DNA of 15,340 nucleotides from Acidobacteriota bacterium (GTDB lineage: Bacteria > Acidobacteriota > Polarisedimenticolia > Gp22-AA2). The stretch is from contig JACOUZ010000098.1 in NCBI GenBank assembly GCA_016177515.1, positions 1 to 15,340 on the forward strand. The letters run 5' to 3'. Below are positions 7,154 to 14,869 of the stretch, in pieces (positions within the stretch are counted from its first letter, which is position 1; every line of letters starts with the position of its first letter). The translations under genes and the position numbers were made by a program. Under the pieces are notes generated by a model. The model saw nothing but the letters and a program-made list of their open reading frames with translations. It did no database searches and was not told the DNA's origin.

Positions 7154-9120
7154 GAAGTGTGGCACTCCTCGCACGACCTCGCCGCGAAAGGAGCGTGCTC
7201 TTCCTCCCTGAAAAACTTCGCATCCTTCGAGGAATGCGGAACGTGGCAGCGCAGGCAGCGCATCGCGGCCGGATCGATGCCGAGGTGCGCGCTCTTGAAG
7301 CCGGCGGCCTCGAACTTGTGGCACTCGGCGCACAGCGACCGGCTCGAGCGCACCAGGAGCGCCCCCTCCCCGGAGGCATGGGGAGCGTGGCAGCGCAGGC
7401 AGTCGCGCGCCGCCGGAGGGTGCACCTTTTCTCCCTGCATCCTGTTTTTCAGGTCCTTGTGGCAGGCGAGGCAGAAGTCGGGGCTTTGAACCTTCAGGAG
7501 CCGGTTCAACCTGGCCTTGTGGGGACTGTGACATGCGGTGCACTGCCCCCTGATAGCCGGAGCATGACGGCTGGCTGCCTTCGCAGGGGCTTCCGTGACG
7601 TCGGAGTGGCAATCGCCACAGAGCCGCTCCTGGGTCTTCACAATCATGCCGGCCGCGTCCGCGGCGTGGGGGTCATGGCAGGTGAGGCATTCCCCCGCCG
7701 CGAAGGGGGCGTGGCTCACCGCGCCCTCTTCCTCCTTCATCAGGTCGCCGTGGCAGCGCGCGCACAGGGCCGCGCCGGAATCCGCCAGAAGGCCCTTGGC
7801 CGCCGCGCCGTGGGGCTTGTGACAGGCGACGCAGTCGCCGATCATGACGGGCCGATGGATGTGGGCCTTCTGGAATTCCGATTCCGCGTCGCCGTGGCAG
7901 CCGTAACAGACCTTGTCCGGACGGGCGGCGAGGATCCGCGGGGAGTCGGATCCATGCGGGTTGTGGCAGGAGACGCATGCCCCCTCCTGGAACGGGGGGT
8001 GGCCGACTTGCGCGCTCTGGTCCTTCTTCGTATCGGCATGGCAGGTGAAGCAGAGATCGGCGATGGGGGACGCGAGCAGGCCCCTCGATTTCGCCGCGTG
8101 CGGCAGGTGGCACGAGAGACACCCCTTCCCGGAGGTGATGGGGGCGTGCGGGAATGTCACGGGACGTTTCTGCTCCTCATGGCAGTCCAGGCAAAGGGCG
8201 TTGCCTTCCCGCGCGAGAAGCGACGGGCTTGCCGAAGTATGCGGATCGTGGCAGGAGAGGCACATCCCCGCGTCGAACGGGGCGTGCGCCGCCTCGCCGC
8301 CCCGTTTCAGCGCCGGGACGTCGTGGCACGACTCGCAGAGCGCGCTCCCCTCCAGGCTGACCGCGAACGGCGCGGCCGAGGAAGGCGCCTGGTGGCAGGA
8401 GTCGCAGCTCGCGTCGGCGACCGGAGCGTGCACGCTGGCGCGCAGCAGCCCCTTCTGCGCGGAAGAGTGCGGATCGTGACAGCGCGTGCAATCGGACGAA
8501 CCCACCGGGTAGCCCCCGTGCGCCTTCTTGAAGGGATCCCGGGCGGGGTCGTGGCAGGAGAGGCAGAGGGGTGTCTTCGCCCTGGCCAGCAGATCGTCTT
8601 CGTCGGAGCCGTGGGACAGGTGGCAGGCGGAGCAGCCGTCCCGGCGCACCACTTCATGGACCACCGGTTTCTCATACCCCTTCCGGTCGTGGCACTGGTA
8701 GCAGGCCCCCGGCCCCTCCGCTTTCAACAAGTGTTCCGCCGCGGAGGCGTGGGGGTCGTGGCATCCGGTGCAGGATCCGGACTTGATCGCGGTGTGCGTC
8801 AGGCGCCTGTCCAGACCGATCGTCTCCTTTGTGTGGCAGTCGAGGCAAAGCTGGTTCCCGTCCTTCTTCAAGAGCAGCTTGGGGACGAGGCCGTGGCGCA
8901 AATGGCACTGTTCGCACTGCCCGGCTTTGACCCCGGGGTGCAGGTTGCCCAGAGAGAGATGCCTGCCGGCGAACTGCGCGTGGCAGTCGAGGCATGCCTT
9001 CTTCTCGAAGCGCGGACGCGGAGCCCCGGAGGATTCCCCCGCAGCCAGGACCAGCGCCAGGCACAGGAAGGCGCCGGCGCCCAGGCACCTGAGGAGCCGG
9101 CCGGCCGGAGCGTCTCGCAT
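7150..9120 (-). CDS. 26-haem c-type cytochrome with doubled CXXCH modules
   Basis: 656 residues from the ATG at 9120; a GTG at 9123 directly before it is an alternative start, both served by GAGG a few bases upstream. Signal peptide covers about residues 8-33. I count 26 CXXCH sites, the first near residue 44 and the last three residues from the C-terminus (CEECHTS). Pairs repeat about every 45-50 residues: HxPxxxGxCxxCHDPHxS, linker with LL, then LCxxCH. Several DPH motifs are replaced by LSH, LPH, NPH, KPH, SPH, APH or VPH, keeping the His. That is about one haem per 25 residues, as dense as known conductive cytochromes. No membrane helix other than the signal and no adhesive domain is seen. 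Expected location is periplasm, outer membrane pore or cell exterior. Followed without a gap by its 16-haem paralogue and preceded by a foldase gene. Confidence 0.95.
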   Translation of the reverse strand: MRDAPAGRLLRCLGAGAFLCLALVLAAGESSGAPRPRFEKKACLDCHAQFAGRHLSLGNLHPGVKAGQCEQCHLRHGLVPKLLLKKDGNQLCLDCHTKETIGLDRRLTHTAIKSGSCTGCHDPHASAAEHLLKAEGPGACYQCHDRKGYEKPVVHEVVRRDGCSACHLSHGSDEDDLLARAKTPLCLSCHDPARDPFKKAHGGYPVGSSDCTRCHDPHSSAQKGLLRASVHAPVADASCDSCHQAPSSAAPFAVSLEGSALCESCHDVPALKRGGEAAHAPFDAGMCLSCHDPHTSASPSLLAREGNALCLDCHEEQKRPVTFPHAPITSGKGCLSCHLPHAAKSRGLLASPIADLCFTCHADTKKDQSAQVGHPPFQEGACVSCHNPHGSDSPRILAARPDKVCYGCHGDAESEFQKAHIHRPVMIGDCVACHKPHGAAAKGLLADSGAALCARCHGDLMKEEEGAVSHAPFAAGECLTCHDPHAADAAGMIVKTQERLCGDCHSDVTEAPAKAASRHAPAIRGQCTACHSPHKARLNRLLKVQSPDFCLACHKDLKNRMQGEKVHPPAARDCLRCHAPHASGEGALLVRSSRSLCAECHKFEAAGFKSAHLGIDPAAMRCLRCHVPHSSKDAKFFREEEHAPFAARSCEECHTS

Positions 9121-9145
9121 CACGGAATCCTCGTCCGTTCGCCCG

Positions 9146-10894
9146 TCACGCCCCTCCCTGGAGCCCCAGGCCGAGAAGATCGGAAAGCACCTTGCCAGAG
9201 GCGAAGATCTCGATGTTCGACGCGGCCCTGAGTTTCGCCGCCCACTCTTCGACCGCCGCCTGCCTCTTCTGGACGAACAGCTTCGTGGCGATGTCGTTCT
9301 TCACGGAGTCGTACGGCTGCGGCGAGGCGGCGACCACCTGCCTGACGCAGAGGACGTAGAACGGGCCTCCGGGTTCCCCGAAGAATCGGCAGTCCCCCGC
9401 CGTGGCCCCCGAAACCGCCTGGCGCACCCCTCCCGGGAGCGCGGCGGTCGCCACCAGGTCCCCCCTGAGCTCCAGGACGGAGGCGCTCCAGTCCCGGCCG
9501 GCCTGCCCGTCGGCGTTCGCGCGCATCCAATTCATGTCCGCCCCCTGGCGGAGCCTGTCGATCGCCGCCTGCGCGTCCTCGTAGCGCCGGAAGGCCAGGC
9601 TCTCGAGGCGCATCATCTCGGGAGTGCTGTACTCGTCGCCGTGTCCGTCGTAGTGCTTCTTCAGCTCGGCGCTTTCCAGCTTGACCTCGGGGTTGATCAC
9701 TTTCGTGACGAAGGCCTCGAACAGTACGCCCTCCGTCTGCTCCTTCAAGGAGGCCTTGAAGTCGTCCGTCCGCTCGAGATGGATCCGTTTCGCCTCCAGG
9801 AGGGTGGCGCGCTCCACCAGCATGCGGTCGAGGATCTGCGGCATATCCTCGTTCACCCTCTTTCTCTCGATCGCCCCTTCCACGCCGTGGTAGTACTTCT
9901 TCTCGATGCCTTCGGTGAGGTCCTTCACCCTGACCGGGGCTCCGCCCTTCACCTGCGCCACGACGCGCTCGTCCTTCCGGAGCTTCTCCAGGCCGGGGCC
10001 CCCGGACTCGTAGTCCAGGCCCTTCAGGAGCGCGCGGTCGACGGCCGTGTACCGCTTTCTCAAGGCGTCCATGAACTCTTCCAGCCGGGCCTGCTTCCTG
10101 GCCTCGAGAGCGTCCTGCCGCGCCTGCTCGCGGGCCTCGCGGTCCTCCGGGTAGCGGACTTCGAGCAGCCTGACGATGGTCGAGCCGTCGGTGAGCCGGA
10201 TCGGGGCGGTGATCCCGCCGGGCTTCAAGAGCTCAAGAGCCTTGGCGACCTCGGGGCGGATCTCCGCGGGCTTCATCGACTGCGGGCCGGCGCCACCGCG
10301 GGCCGTGCCGGCCCCGATCGCCTTCTGGGCCAGCGTCTGGAAATCACCGCCCACCTTGATCGCCGCCGAGAACGACGCCGCGTCCTGCTCCTTGCTGAAC
10401 AGCAGGGAGTCTATCGACAGCACCCGCACCGCGTCGCGGTACAGCCTCTCCACGACCAGAGGGTCCCCCTCCGTGATGCCGCCGACCTGCCCCCGGACGA
10501 GCGTGCTCTTCACCAGGCCGATCCGCAGTTTTTCCACCTTGCTCGTCACCTCCGGCAGCGTGTCGAGGCCGATCCGCCTCGCCTCCTGCAGGATCAGCCT
10601 CGCCTGGATGGCCCGGTTCAGGAGCTCCGAGGTGTCGGGCTTGCGCACCTTGGTTTCGGCCACGCCGGCGTGGAACGTGCCGATTTGCCGGAGCAGCTCG
10701 TCCGCCGTGATGGGCTCTCCGTTCACGCTCGCCACCGCCTCCTTTCCGGCAATCACCGGCAGCTTCGCGGCGCCCGGGGCGGCGCTGAGAGGCGGGCCTC
10801 CGGCGAGGACGACTGCGACCACGGCTAAAAAGGCCGCGGCGCGTACGGGCACGCCCCGGAAGCGGCGTGATTGGCGCAATCGGCAGGGGGTCAT
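9146..10894 (-). CDS. SurA/PpiC-type peptidyl-prolyl isomerase, tandemly duplicated
   Basis: 582 residues; the ATG overlaps the previous stop as ATGA. Signal peptide about 18-39 after a basic N-terminus. Two similar halves are visible. Half one: VNGEPITADELL (57-68), a helical stretch LLNRAIQARLILQEARRIGL (91-110), then a parvulin-like region about 155-250 containing GGDFQTLAQ and PEVAKALELLKPGGI. Half two: APVRVKDLTEGI (319-330), a matching helix ILDRMLVERATLLEAKRIHL (354-373), then a second parvulin-like region about 425-530. Periplasmic enzymes of this family fold outer-membrane and exported proteins. Isomerase genes of this type are known beside extracellular cytochrome genes, and this one sits directly before the 26-haem gene, so a dedicated chaperone role is inferred. 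The second parvulin domain is diverged and may only bind substrate. About twice the length of single-domain PpiC proteins. Confidence 0.88.
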   Translation of the reverse strand: MTPCRLRQSRRFRGVPVRAAAFLAVVAVVLAGGPPLSAAPGAAKLPVIAGKEAVASVNGEPITADELLRQIGTFHAGVAETKVRKPDTSELLNRAIQARLILQEARRIGLDTLPEVTSKVEKLRIGLVKSTLVRGQVGGITEGDPLVVERLYRDAVRVLSIDSLLFSKEQDAASFSAAIKVGGDFQTLAQKAIGAGTARGGAGPQSMKPAEIRPEVAKALELLKPGGITAPIRLTDGSTIVRLLEVRYPEDREAREQARQDALEARKQARLEEFMDALRKRYTAVDRALLKGLDYESGGPGLEKLRKDERVVAQVKGGAPVRVKDLTEGIEKKYYHGVEGAIERKRVNEDMPQILDRMLVERATLLEAKRIHLERTDDFKASLKEQTEGVLFEAFVTKVINPEVKLESAELKKHYDGHGDEYSTPEMMRLESLAFRRYEDAQAAIDRLRQGADMNWMRANADGQAGRDWSASVLELRGDLVATAALPGGVRQAVSGATAGDCRFFGEPGGPFYVLCVRQVVAASPQPYDSVKNDIATKLFVQKRQAAVEEWAAKLRAASNIEIFASGKVLSDLLGLGLQGGA

Positions 10895-12015
10895 GAGGGT
10901 TTCTTCGCGGAGGACAGGAATCTGTCGATCAACCCGCGGGCCAGCTCGGAGGCGAGCTCGTGGGCCGTCTCAACCCTGCCCCAATCAAAAAAGAAGACTC
11001 CGTCATCGCCGCGACCGTGGCTTACCGAGGACCAGATCGCCTGCCTGCGGGCGGTGTCGATCCCCCGGACCAAGAATTCGATCTCCGGTTCGGCCGTGCC
11101 GGCCCCGGCTTCAATGTATTCACTCACTTCACCGAACAGCACGACGTCCACCTCCAGGAGGGCGCGCAGCAGGTCCGCCTGCGGGATCGACGGTCCCTGC
11201 TCCTGGACCAGCCGCGCCTTCAGGAGCACCTCGCGCACCACGCCGGGCTCGAGGACCTCGGCGCTCCCCGCCTCCACCAGCGACCTGAGGACCTGCAGGA
11301 AAAGGATCTCGCCGGCGTGCCGGGTGGTGCTGTCGTCCGAGAACGGCAGCACCGCGATGCGCACCGGCCCGTTGCCGGCGGACTGAATGCCGGGAGAACG
11401 GGACGAGGTCCGGGGCAGAAACCGGCGGGGCGGGCGGGTCCGGGCCGGCGCGTCCGCCGGGCGACCCTCCCCGCGAGACAGGTGCCGCGCGAGGGAGTCG
11501 GCCAGCCGATCGATCACCCTGTCCCGCAGCGCCTTCTGGTCGTCGATCCGGCCGAGGCCCAGGAACCCCGGCGCCTCGTTCCCCGCCATGCGGGCGCTGT
11601 CCATCCAGAGGATGCGCGCCCGGTCGCCGGTCGAGATCAGGCGGCTGGTGAGGGCGAGCCGGGGCGGATCCTTCTCCGCGTACAGGTCGACCGAGGTCAC
11701 GAGGACCGCGCCGGCGCCGGTCTCGGAACGGAATGCCCGGCCCGTCTCGAGCGCCAGGCCGCCGATGTACCGCACGCGATGGCGGCGCATGAACGTCTCC
11801 AGCGCCTCCTCCCCGAGGAGCGGAACCCCGCGGGCGGCCAGCCTGCCGACCAGGGCCCCGCGGATCGCGGTGACCGGCGCCACCGTTTCGCTGAGGGCCT
11901 CGAAGGGCAGGACGGCGATCGGCACGGGATCCTGCGCCCGGACGAGCGTGGATCCGCCTGCTCCGCCGGCGACCAAAAGCGCCGCGAGAAGCACCGCCTG
12001 CCGTGTTGCCGCCAT
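10891..12015 (-). CDS. Exported protein with two tandem CsgG/LpoB-like domains
   Basis: 374 residues with GGAGG six bases before the ATG. Signal peptide about 1-28, ending VRAQ; there is no lipobox Cys. Two copies of one domain are visible, each opening with an IAVLPF strand: VPIAVLPFEA (31-40) and VRIAVLPFSD (218-227). Each is followed by a helix and a segment ending in a hydrophobic strand (GAVLVTSVDLY near 102-112, VDVVLFGEVSEY near 289-300). A basic, proline-rich linker (about 182-215) separates them. This AVLPF opening is typical of the CsgG, LpoB and TolB-N group of periplasmic domains that act in outer-membrane assembly or secretion. The preceding gene encodes a lipoprotein with one such domain. 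Function inferred: part of an envelope assembly or export apparatus for the cytochromes; the exact role is unknown. Confidence 0.75.
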   Translation of the reverse strand: MAATRQAVLLAALLVAGGAGGSTLVRAQDPVPIAVLPFEALSETVAPVTAIRGALVGRLAARGVPLLGEEALETFMRRHRVRYIGGLALETGRAFRSETGAGAVLVTSVDLYAEKDPPRLALTSRLISTGDRARILWMDSARMAGNEAPGFLGLGRIDDQKALRDRVIDRLADSLARHLSRGEGRPADAPARTRPPRRFLPRTSSRSPGIQSAGNGPVRIAVLPFSDDSTTRHAGEILFLQVLRSLVEAGSAEVLEPGVVREVLLKARLVQEQGPSIPQADLLRALLEVDVVLFGEVSEYIEAGAGTAEPEIEFLVRGIDTARRQAIWSSVSHGRGDDGVFFFDWGRVETAHELASELARGLIDRFLSSAKKPS

Positions 12016-12036
12016 CGATCCCTCCGGGCCGCCGGC

Positions 12037-12639
12037 CTACTCGAACAGCCTGTCGAGCAGGTCCTTGACCGCCTTCACCGTCACCACGTTCATCGGTTCC
12101 CCGCCCCCGCCGAAGATGCGCTTGCCGGCGTCGATGCCTCCCCGCGTGGCGGAGCTGCTCCAGACCACCCTGCCGGTCTGGCCCTCCAGCATCTGCGCGC
12201 TCACCGAGACCACGTTCGCCGTGGCGGAGGCCGATCGCACCTCACCGTACTCGAGCACGCTGCCGGTGATCACCACGTCGACGTCCAGGTTCCTGGCCAG
12301 GCGCACGACCTCCTCCGCCGTGGGCGCCGCCGGGTTCGGGAGGGAGGTCCGCGAGACGCCGCGCGCCACTTCTCCCGGAGGGAGCACGTAGAGGGCGCCG
12401 GTGGCCTGCAGCATGGTCATGAAGACGTCCCGGACCCGTTCCTCCGCCTTCGCCGTCGTCGTCAGATTGGCGAAGGGCAGCACGGCGACGGACCGGGCCA
12501 GGCTGAAATCCATGTTCGGATCGTGAAAGGTCGTGCGGCCGCCGCCGGGCGTGGCACAGCCGGCCGCGCAGAGCAGGAGGGCGAGGCCGGCCGGCAGCGT
12601 CCTGCCGGTCCTCCTTGCGAGTCGTCCACGATCGGCCAT
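12037..12639 (-). CDS. CsgG/LpoB-like outer-membrane lipoprotein
   Basis: 200 residues from the ATG at 12639, chosen because AGGAGG lies nine bases upstream and because a lipoprotein signal starts there; longer in-frame readings run deep into the barrel gene. A basic start, a hydrophobic core (14-24) and lipobox AAGC with Cys28 indicate a lipid-anchored protein. Residue 29 is Ala, not Asp, so sorting to the outer membrane is plausible. The mature domain opens with RSVAVLPFANLT (49-60) and contains a core strand VDVVITGSVLEYGEV (120-134) and SVSAQMLEGQTGRVVW (145-160). This resembles the small lipoprotein group that includes LpoB, CsgG and GNA1162-type proteins. Its domain is related to both halves of the next protein. 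Probable outer-membrane partner in assembling the barrel or cytochromes. Confidence 0.8.
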   Translation of the reverse strand: MADRGRLARRTGRTLPAGLALLLCAAGCATPGGGRTTFHDPNMDFSLARSVAVLPFANLTTTAKAEERVRDVFMTMLQATGALYVLPPGEVARGVSRTSLPNPAAPTAEEVVRLARNLDVDVVITGSVLEYGEVRSASATANVVSVSAQMLEGQTGRVVWSSSATRGGIDAGKRIFGGGGEPMNVVTVKAVKDLLDRLFE

Positions 12640-12648
12640 TTCCGCTTC

Positions 12649-12654
12649 CCTCCT
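12649..12654 (-). promoter_or_regulatory. Ribosome binding site that fixes the lipoprotein start
   Basis: The minus strand reads AGGAGG and overlaps the TGA stop of the barrel gene (TGAGGAGG), nine bases before the ATG at 12639. It is the strongest such site in the window and shows that the coding region does not begin further upstream. Confidence 0.7.
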
Positions 12655-14861
12655 CAGAACCAGATCCTCATGCTGGCCGTGTAGGCGTCTCTCATGGTCA
12701 TCTCCAGGGCCGAGTCGACCAGGGAATGCTCGTAGGCCAGCTCGGCGTACCAGCGATCGGTGATGTTCCAGCGGAGGCGCGGCGAGTAAATGCGGCTCAG
12801 GGACTCGAGCTCCGATCGATAGGCCTCGTCGAAGCGCAGAAGGACCTGGAGGCTCCCGTCCGGGAACGGCGACCAGCTCAGGGAGTAGTTCCTGAGGAAT
12901 CGGTCGCCCGCCCGGTCGTCGTGCTCCATCCGGTAGGAAAAGTACAGGTAGAGCGTGCCCAGCGGCCTGTAGGTGACGCTCGCCTGGCTGGCGCGCGTGT
13001 CCAGCCGCTGCTCCGCCGCCAGGGACCCGCCGCTTCTGGTGTTGTGATTCCTCTGATGGAGGAGGTTGAGCGTCGTCGTGGGGTGCGGGACCAGGGTCGC
13101 CAGGGCGTTGACCTGGCTGCCGTCGGTGCGCTGGCCGTCCTCCGCCGTCGCCTGGGAGATCCCCAGGCCGAGGTTGGCGTTCACTCCGCGATACAGCTCC
13201 GCCGTGTTGTAGAGGTAGACCGAGCTCGAGTCGCTCGATCGCCCCTCGAAATCCGACCACCGCCCGCTGAATACGAGGGAGTGCTGCAGGGTCTGGAGGG
13301 GCACGGCACGGAGCGAAGCGGTGTAGAGATAGCTCAGCCGATCTCCCCCCGCCTCCCGGCTGTCCTCGCGCGCCACGCGGGCCGCCACGGAGCAGGCGGG
13401 GTTGAAGGCGTGCCGGAGGGACACGCCGTTGGAAAGCGTGGAGGTCGTGGACAGGGAGCCGATCTGCCGCGCGAAGTACGCCAGCTCATAGTAAACGCCC
13501 GGGCTGTCCAGGAGCCGGGCGCGCAGGCTGGAGGTGAGCAGCTCGGACGTCTGGCTGGTGCGGCCGTCCGCCTGGGCGGCGGGAGTGCGGAGGGCGGCCG
13601 AGAGCTCGGTGACCAGGATGTCCGGGTACTGGTCGGCCGAGGGGATGGTGCGCGCCAGAGGCCGGGTGACGACCTTGATATAGCGCGCGGCCACGTCCGG
13701 GAAGCGGATCTCGAAGCGCGTCTCAAACGTCCCCATGGCCGCAGTGATGCCCGTTTGCCCCGGAACCCACGCCAGGTTGTCGGAGCTGGTGTAGATGTCC
13801 CACGAGAAGGTGACGGCGATCGCCGGGGGAAGCTGCCGGTCGACCCAGACGAGCAGGGTGTTGACGGCCGAGGGGGCGCCGAGATCGAGGCCGATGTTCC
13901 GCGGTCTGTCGTCGCCGCCGAGCGGGGGAAGCCCCAGGTTGATCCCGGCGGATGCGGCCCGATCGTCGTCGATCAGGGCCGGGTTGGGCGCCAGGGTCCC
14001 GTCCAGGGGCGTGTCGGTGATGGCGGACAACCCCGCAATGGGGAACAGGGGCGAGAGGACCTCCCCGATTCCGGAGGCCATGACGTCCGACTCCCGGTGG
14101 TTGACGTCGTATTCGGCGCCGAACTGAATCCGCTGGCCCCACCACGAGTCGCCGTACGTCGCCCGGCCTGATTGGGACACACGCCGCACGCTGATGTCCT
14201 GCAAGCGGTCCTCGAAGTCCTGGATCGCTCCCCGGTAATAGAGCTGGATCGTATCGGCGGGCCGGTATTCCGAGACCAGGTCGAAGAGGTCGTCCGTGGT
14301 GTCCTGCGTCCGGCGGTCCGCGCCGATCGTGTTGGTGCGGATGAACCGGAACGTGAGGCTGGGGAGCGCCTTCGGTCGCCATCCCAGCGTCGAGTTGAAG
14401 ATCTCCTGGGAGTCGCTGATGGAGATTCCGTCCGTCTTCAAATCGTCCTCGTTGCGATAGTAGCCGAACTGTCCGGAGAAGATCGCCGTCCGCAAAAGCG
14501 CGCTCAGGTACGGATGCATCTTCCGCCGGGTCGAATCGATCGTCCCGCTGTCACCTGCCGCCGAAGCGGCGTCCCTCTCGAACAGGCCTCCAAGGAGCAG
14601 CGTGAAGTTCGGGTAGAGCCTCCAGTTCAGATCGAACCCGTACCTCTGCAGAAACGTGTCCGACTCCGATTCCGTGCGCCGTCCCGTCGAGTCCCCGGCC
14701 TGCGCATCGCTGGTCCCGGCGGCCAGCTCCGCGTAGCCGCTCGCTTCCTGGGCCTGGATGCCGCCGGACGCGCCGCCCGCGAGCGCGACCGCCGCCAGGA
14801 CGGCCCGCGGGATCAGCGCCCCCCGGGCGCGGGGCTCGACGTGTCCGGCTCGTCCGTCCAC
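12654..14861 (-). CDS. Outer-membrane beta-barrel protein with discoidin-like insert
   Basis: 735 residues from a GTG start eight bases after the previous stop; a signal peptide covers about residues 14-38 (ending IQAQ). From residue 41 on there are repeated amphipathic strands of alternating polar and aromatic residues, such as FDLNWRLYPNFTLLLGGLFE (76-95) and IQLYYRGAIQDFEDR, and the chain ends in SMRIWF with a terminal Phe, the usual C-terminal signal of outer-membrane barrels. A region near 320-420 differs: LLVWVDRQLPP, WDIYTSSDNLAWV and ARYIKVVTRPL resemble a discoidin (F5/8 type C) beta-sandwich, likely exposed outside. There is no CXXCH, and no N-terminal CXXC as in MtrB. From its place before two large cytochromes it may be their pore or surface anchor; this is inference. 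An unrelated porin or adhesin role is possible. Confidence 0.83.
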   Translation of the reverse strand: MDGRAGHVEPRARGALIPRAVLAAVALAGGASGGIQAQEASGYAELAAGTSDAQAGDSTGRRTESESDTFLQRYGFDLNWRLYPNFTLLLGGLFERDAASAAGDSGTIDSTRRKMHPYLSALLRTAIFSGQFGYYRNEDDLKTDGISISDSQEIFNSTLGWRPKALPSLTFRFIRTNTIGADRRTQDTTDDLFDLVSEYRPADTIQLYYRGAIQDFEDRLQDISVRRVSQSGRATYGDSWWGQRIQFGAEYDVNHRESDVMASGIGEVLSPLFPIAGLSAITDTPLDGTLAPNPALIDDDRAASAGINLGLPPLGGDDRPRNIGLDLGAPSAVNTLLVWVDRQLPPAIAVTFSWDIYTSSDNLAWVPGQTGITAAMGTFETRFEIRFPDVAARYIKVVTRPLARTIPSADQYPDILVTELSAALRTPAAQADGRTSQTSELLTSSLRARLLDSPGVYYELAYFARQIGSLSTTSTLSNGVSLRHAFNPACSVAARVAREDSREAGGDRLSYLYTASLRAVPLQTLQHSLVFSGRWSDFEGRSSDSSSVYLYNTAELYRGVNANLGLGISQATAEDGQRTDGSQVNALATLVPHPTTTLNLLHQRNHNTRSGGSLAAEQRLDTRASQASVTYRPLGTLYLYFSYRMEHDDRAGDRFLRNYSLSWSPFPDGSLQVLLRFDEAYRSELESLSRIYSPRLRWNITDRWYAELAYEHSLVDSALEMTMRDAYTASMRIWF

Positions 14862-14869
14862 TCAACCGT

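Noticed and set aside
7154..7612. N-terminal extension of the 16-haem cytochrome frame
   Set aside because: The extra residues are shadow translation of the 26-haem gene; a clear signal peptide and an ATGA overlap mark 7153 as the start.
5876..9120. Tandem repeats in the cytochromes considered as a DNA repeat or CRISPR array
   Set aside because: The periodicity is at the protein level (CXXCH modules), the DNA copies are diverged and their spacing varies, and there are no identical repeats.
7159..9231. Long plus-strand reading frame (690 codons) opposite the 26-haem cytochrome
   Set aside because: The 26 CXXCH sites on the minus strand are unambiguous; the plus frame is an antisense shadow without recognisable features.
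8768..10828. Long plus-strand reading frame (686 codons) opposite the isomerase gene
   Set aside because: Shadow frame rich in Arg, Leu and Asp runs; it crosses two real minus-strand genes and has no ribosome binding site or domain.
12640..13260. N-terminal extension of the lipoprotein frame
   Set aside because: It lies inside the barrel gene, has Arg/Pro-rich shadow composition, and a strong ribosome binding site and lipobox fix the start at 12639.
12654..14861. Assignment of the barrel as MtrB/PioB
   Set aside because: It lacks the N-terminal CXXC motif, carries a discoidin-like insert, and has no decahaem MtrA/MtrC pair beside it.
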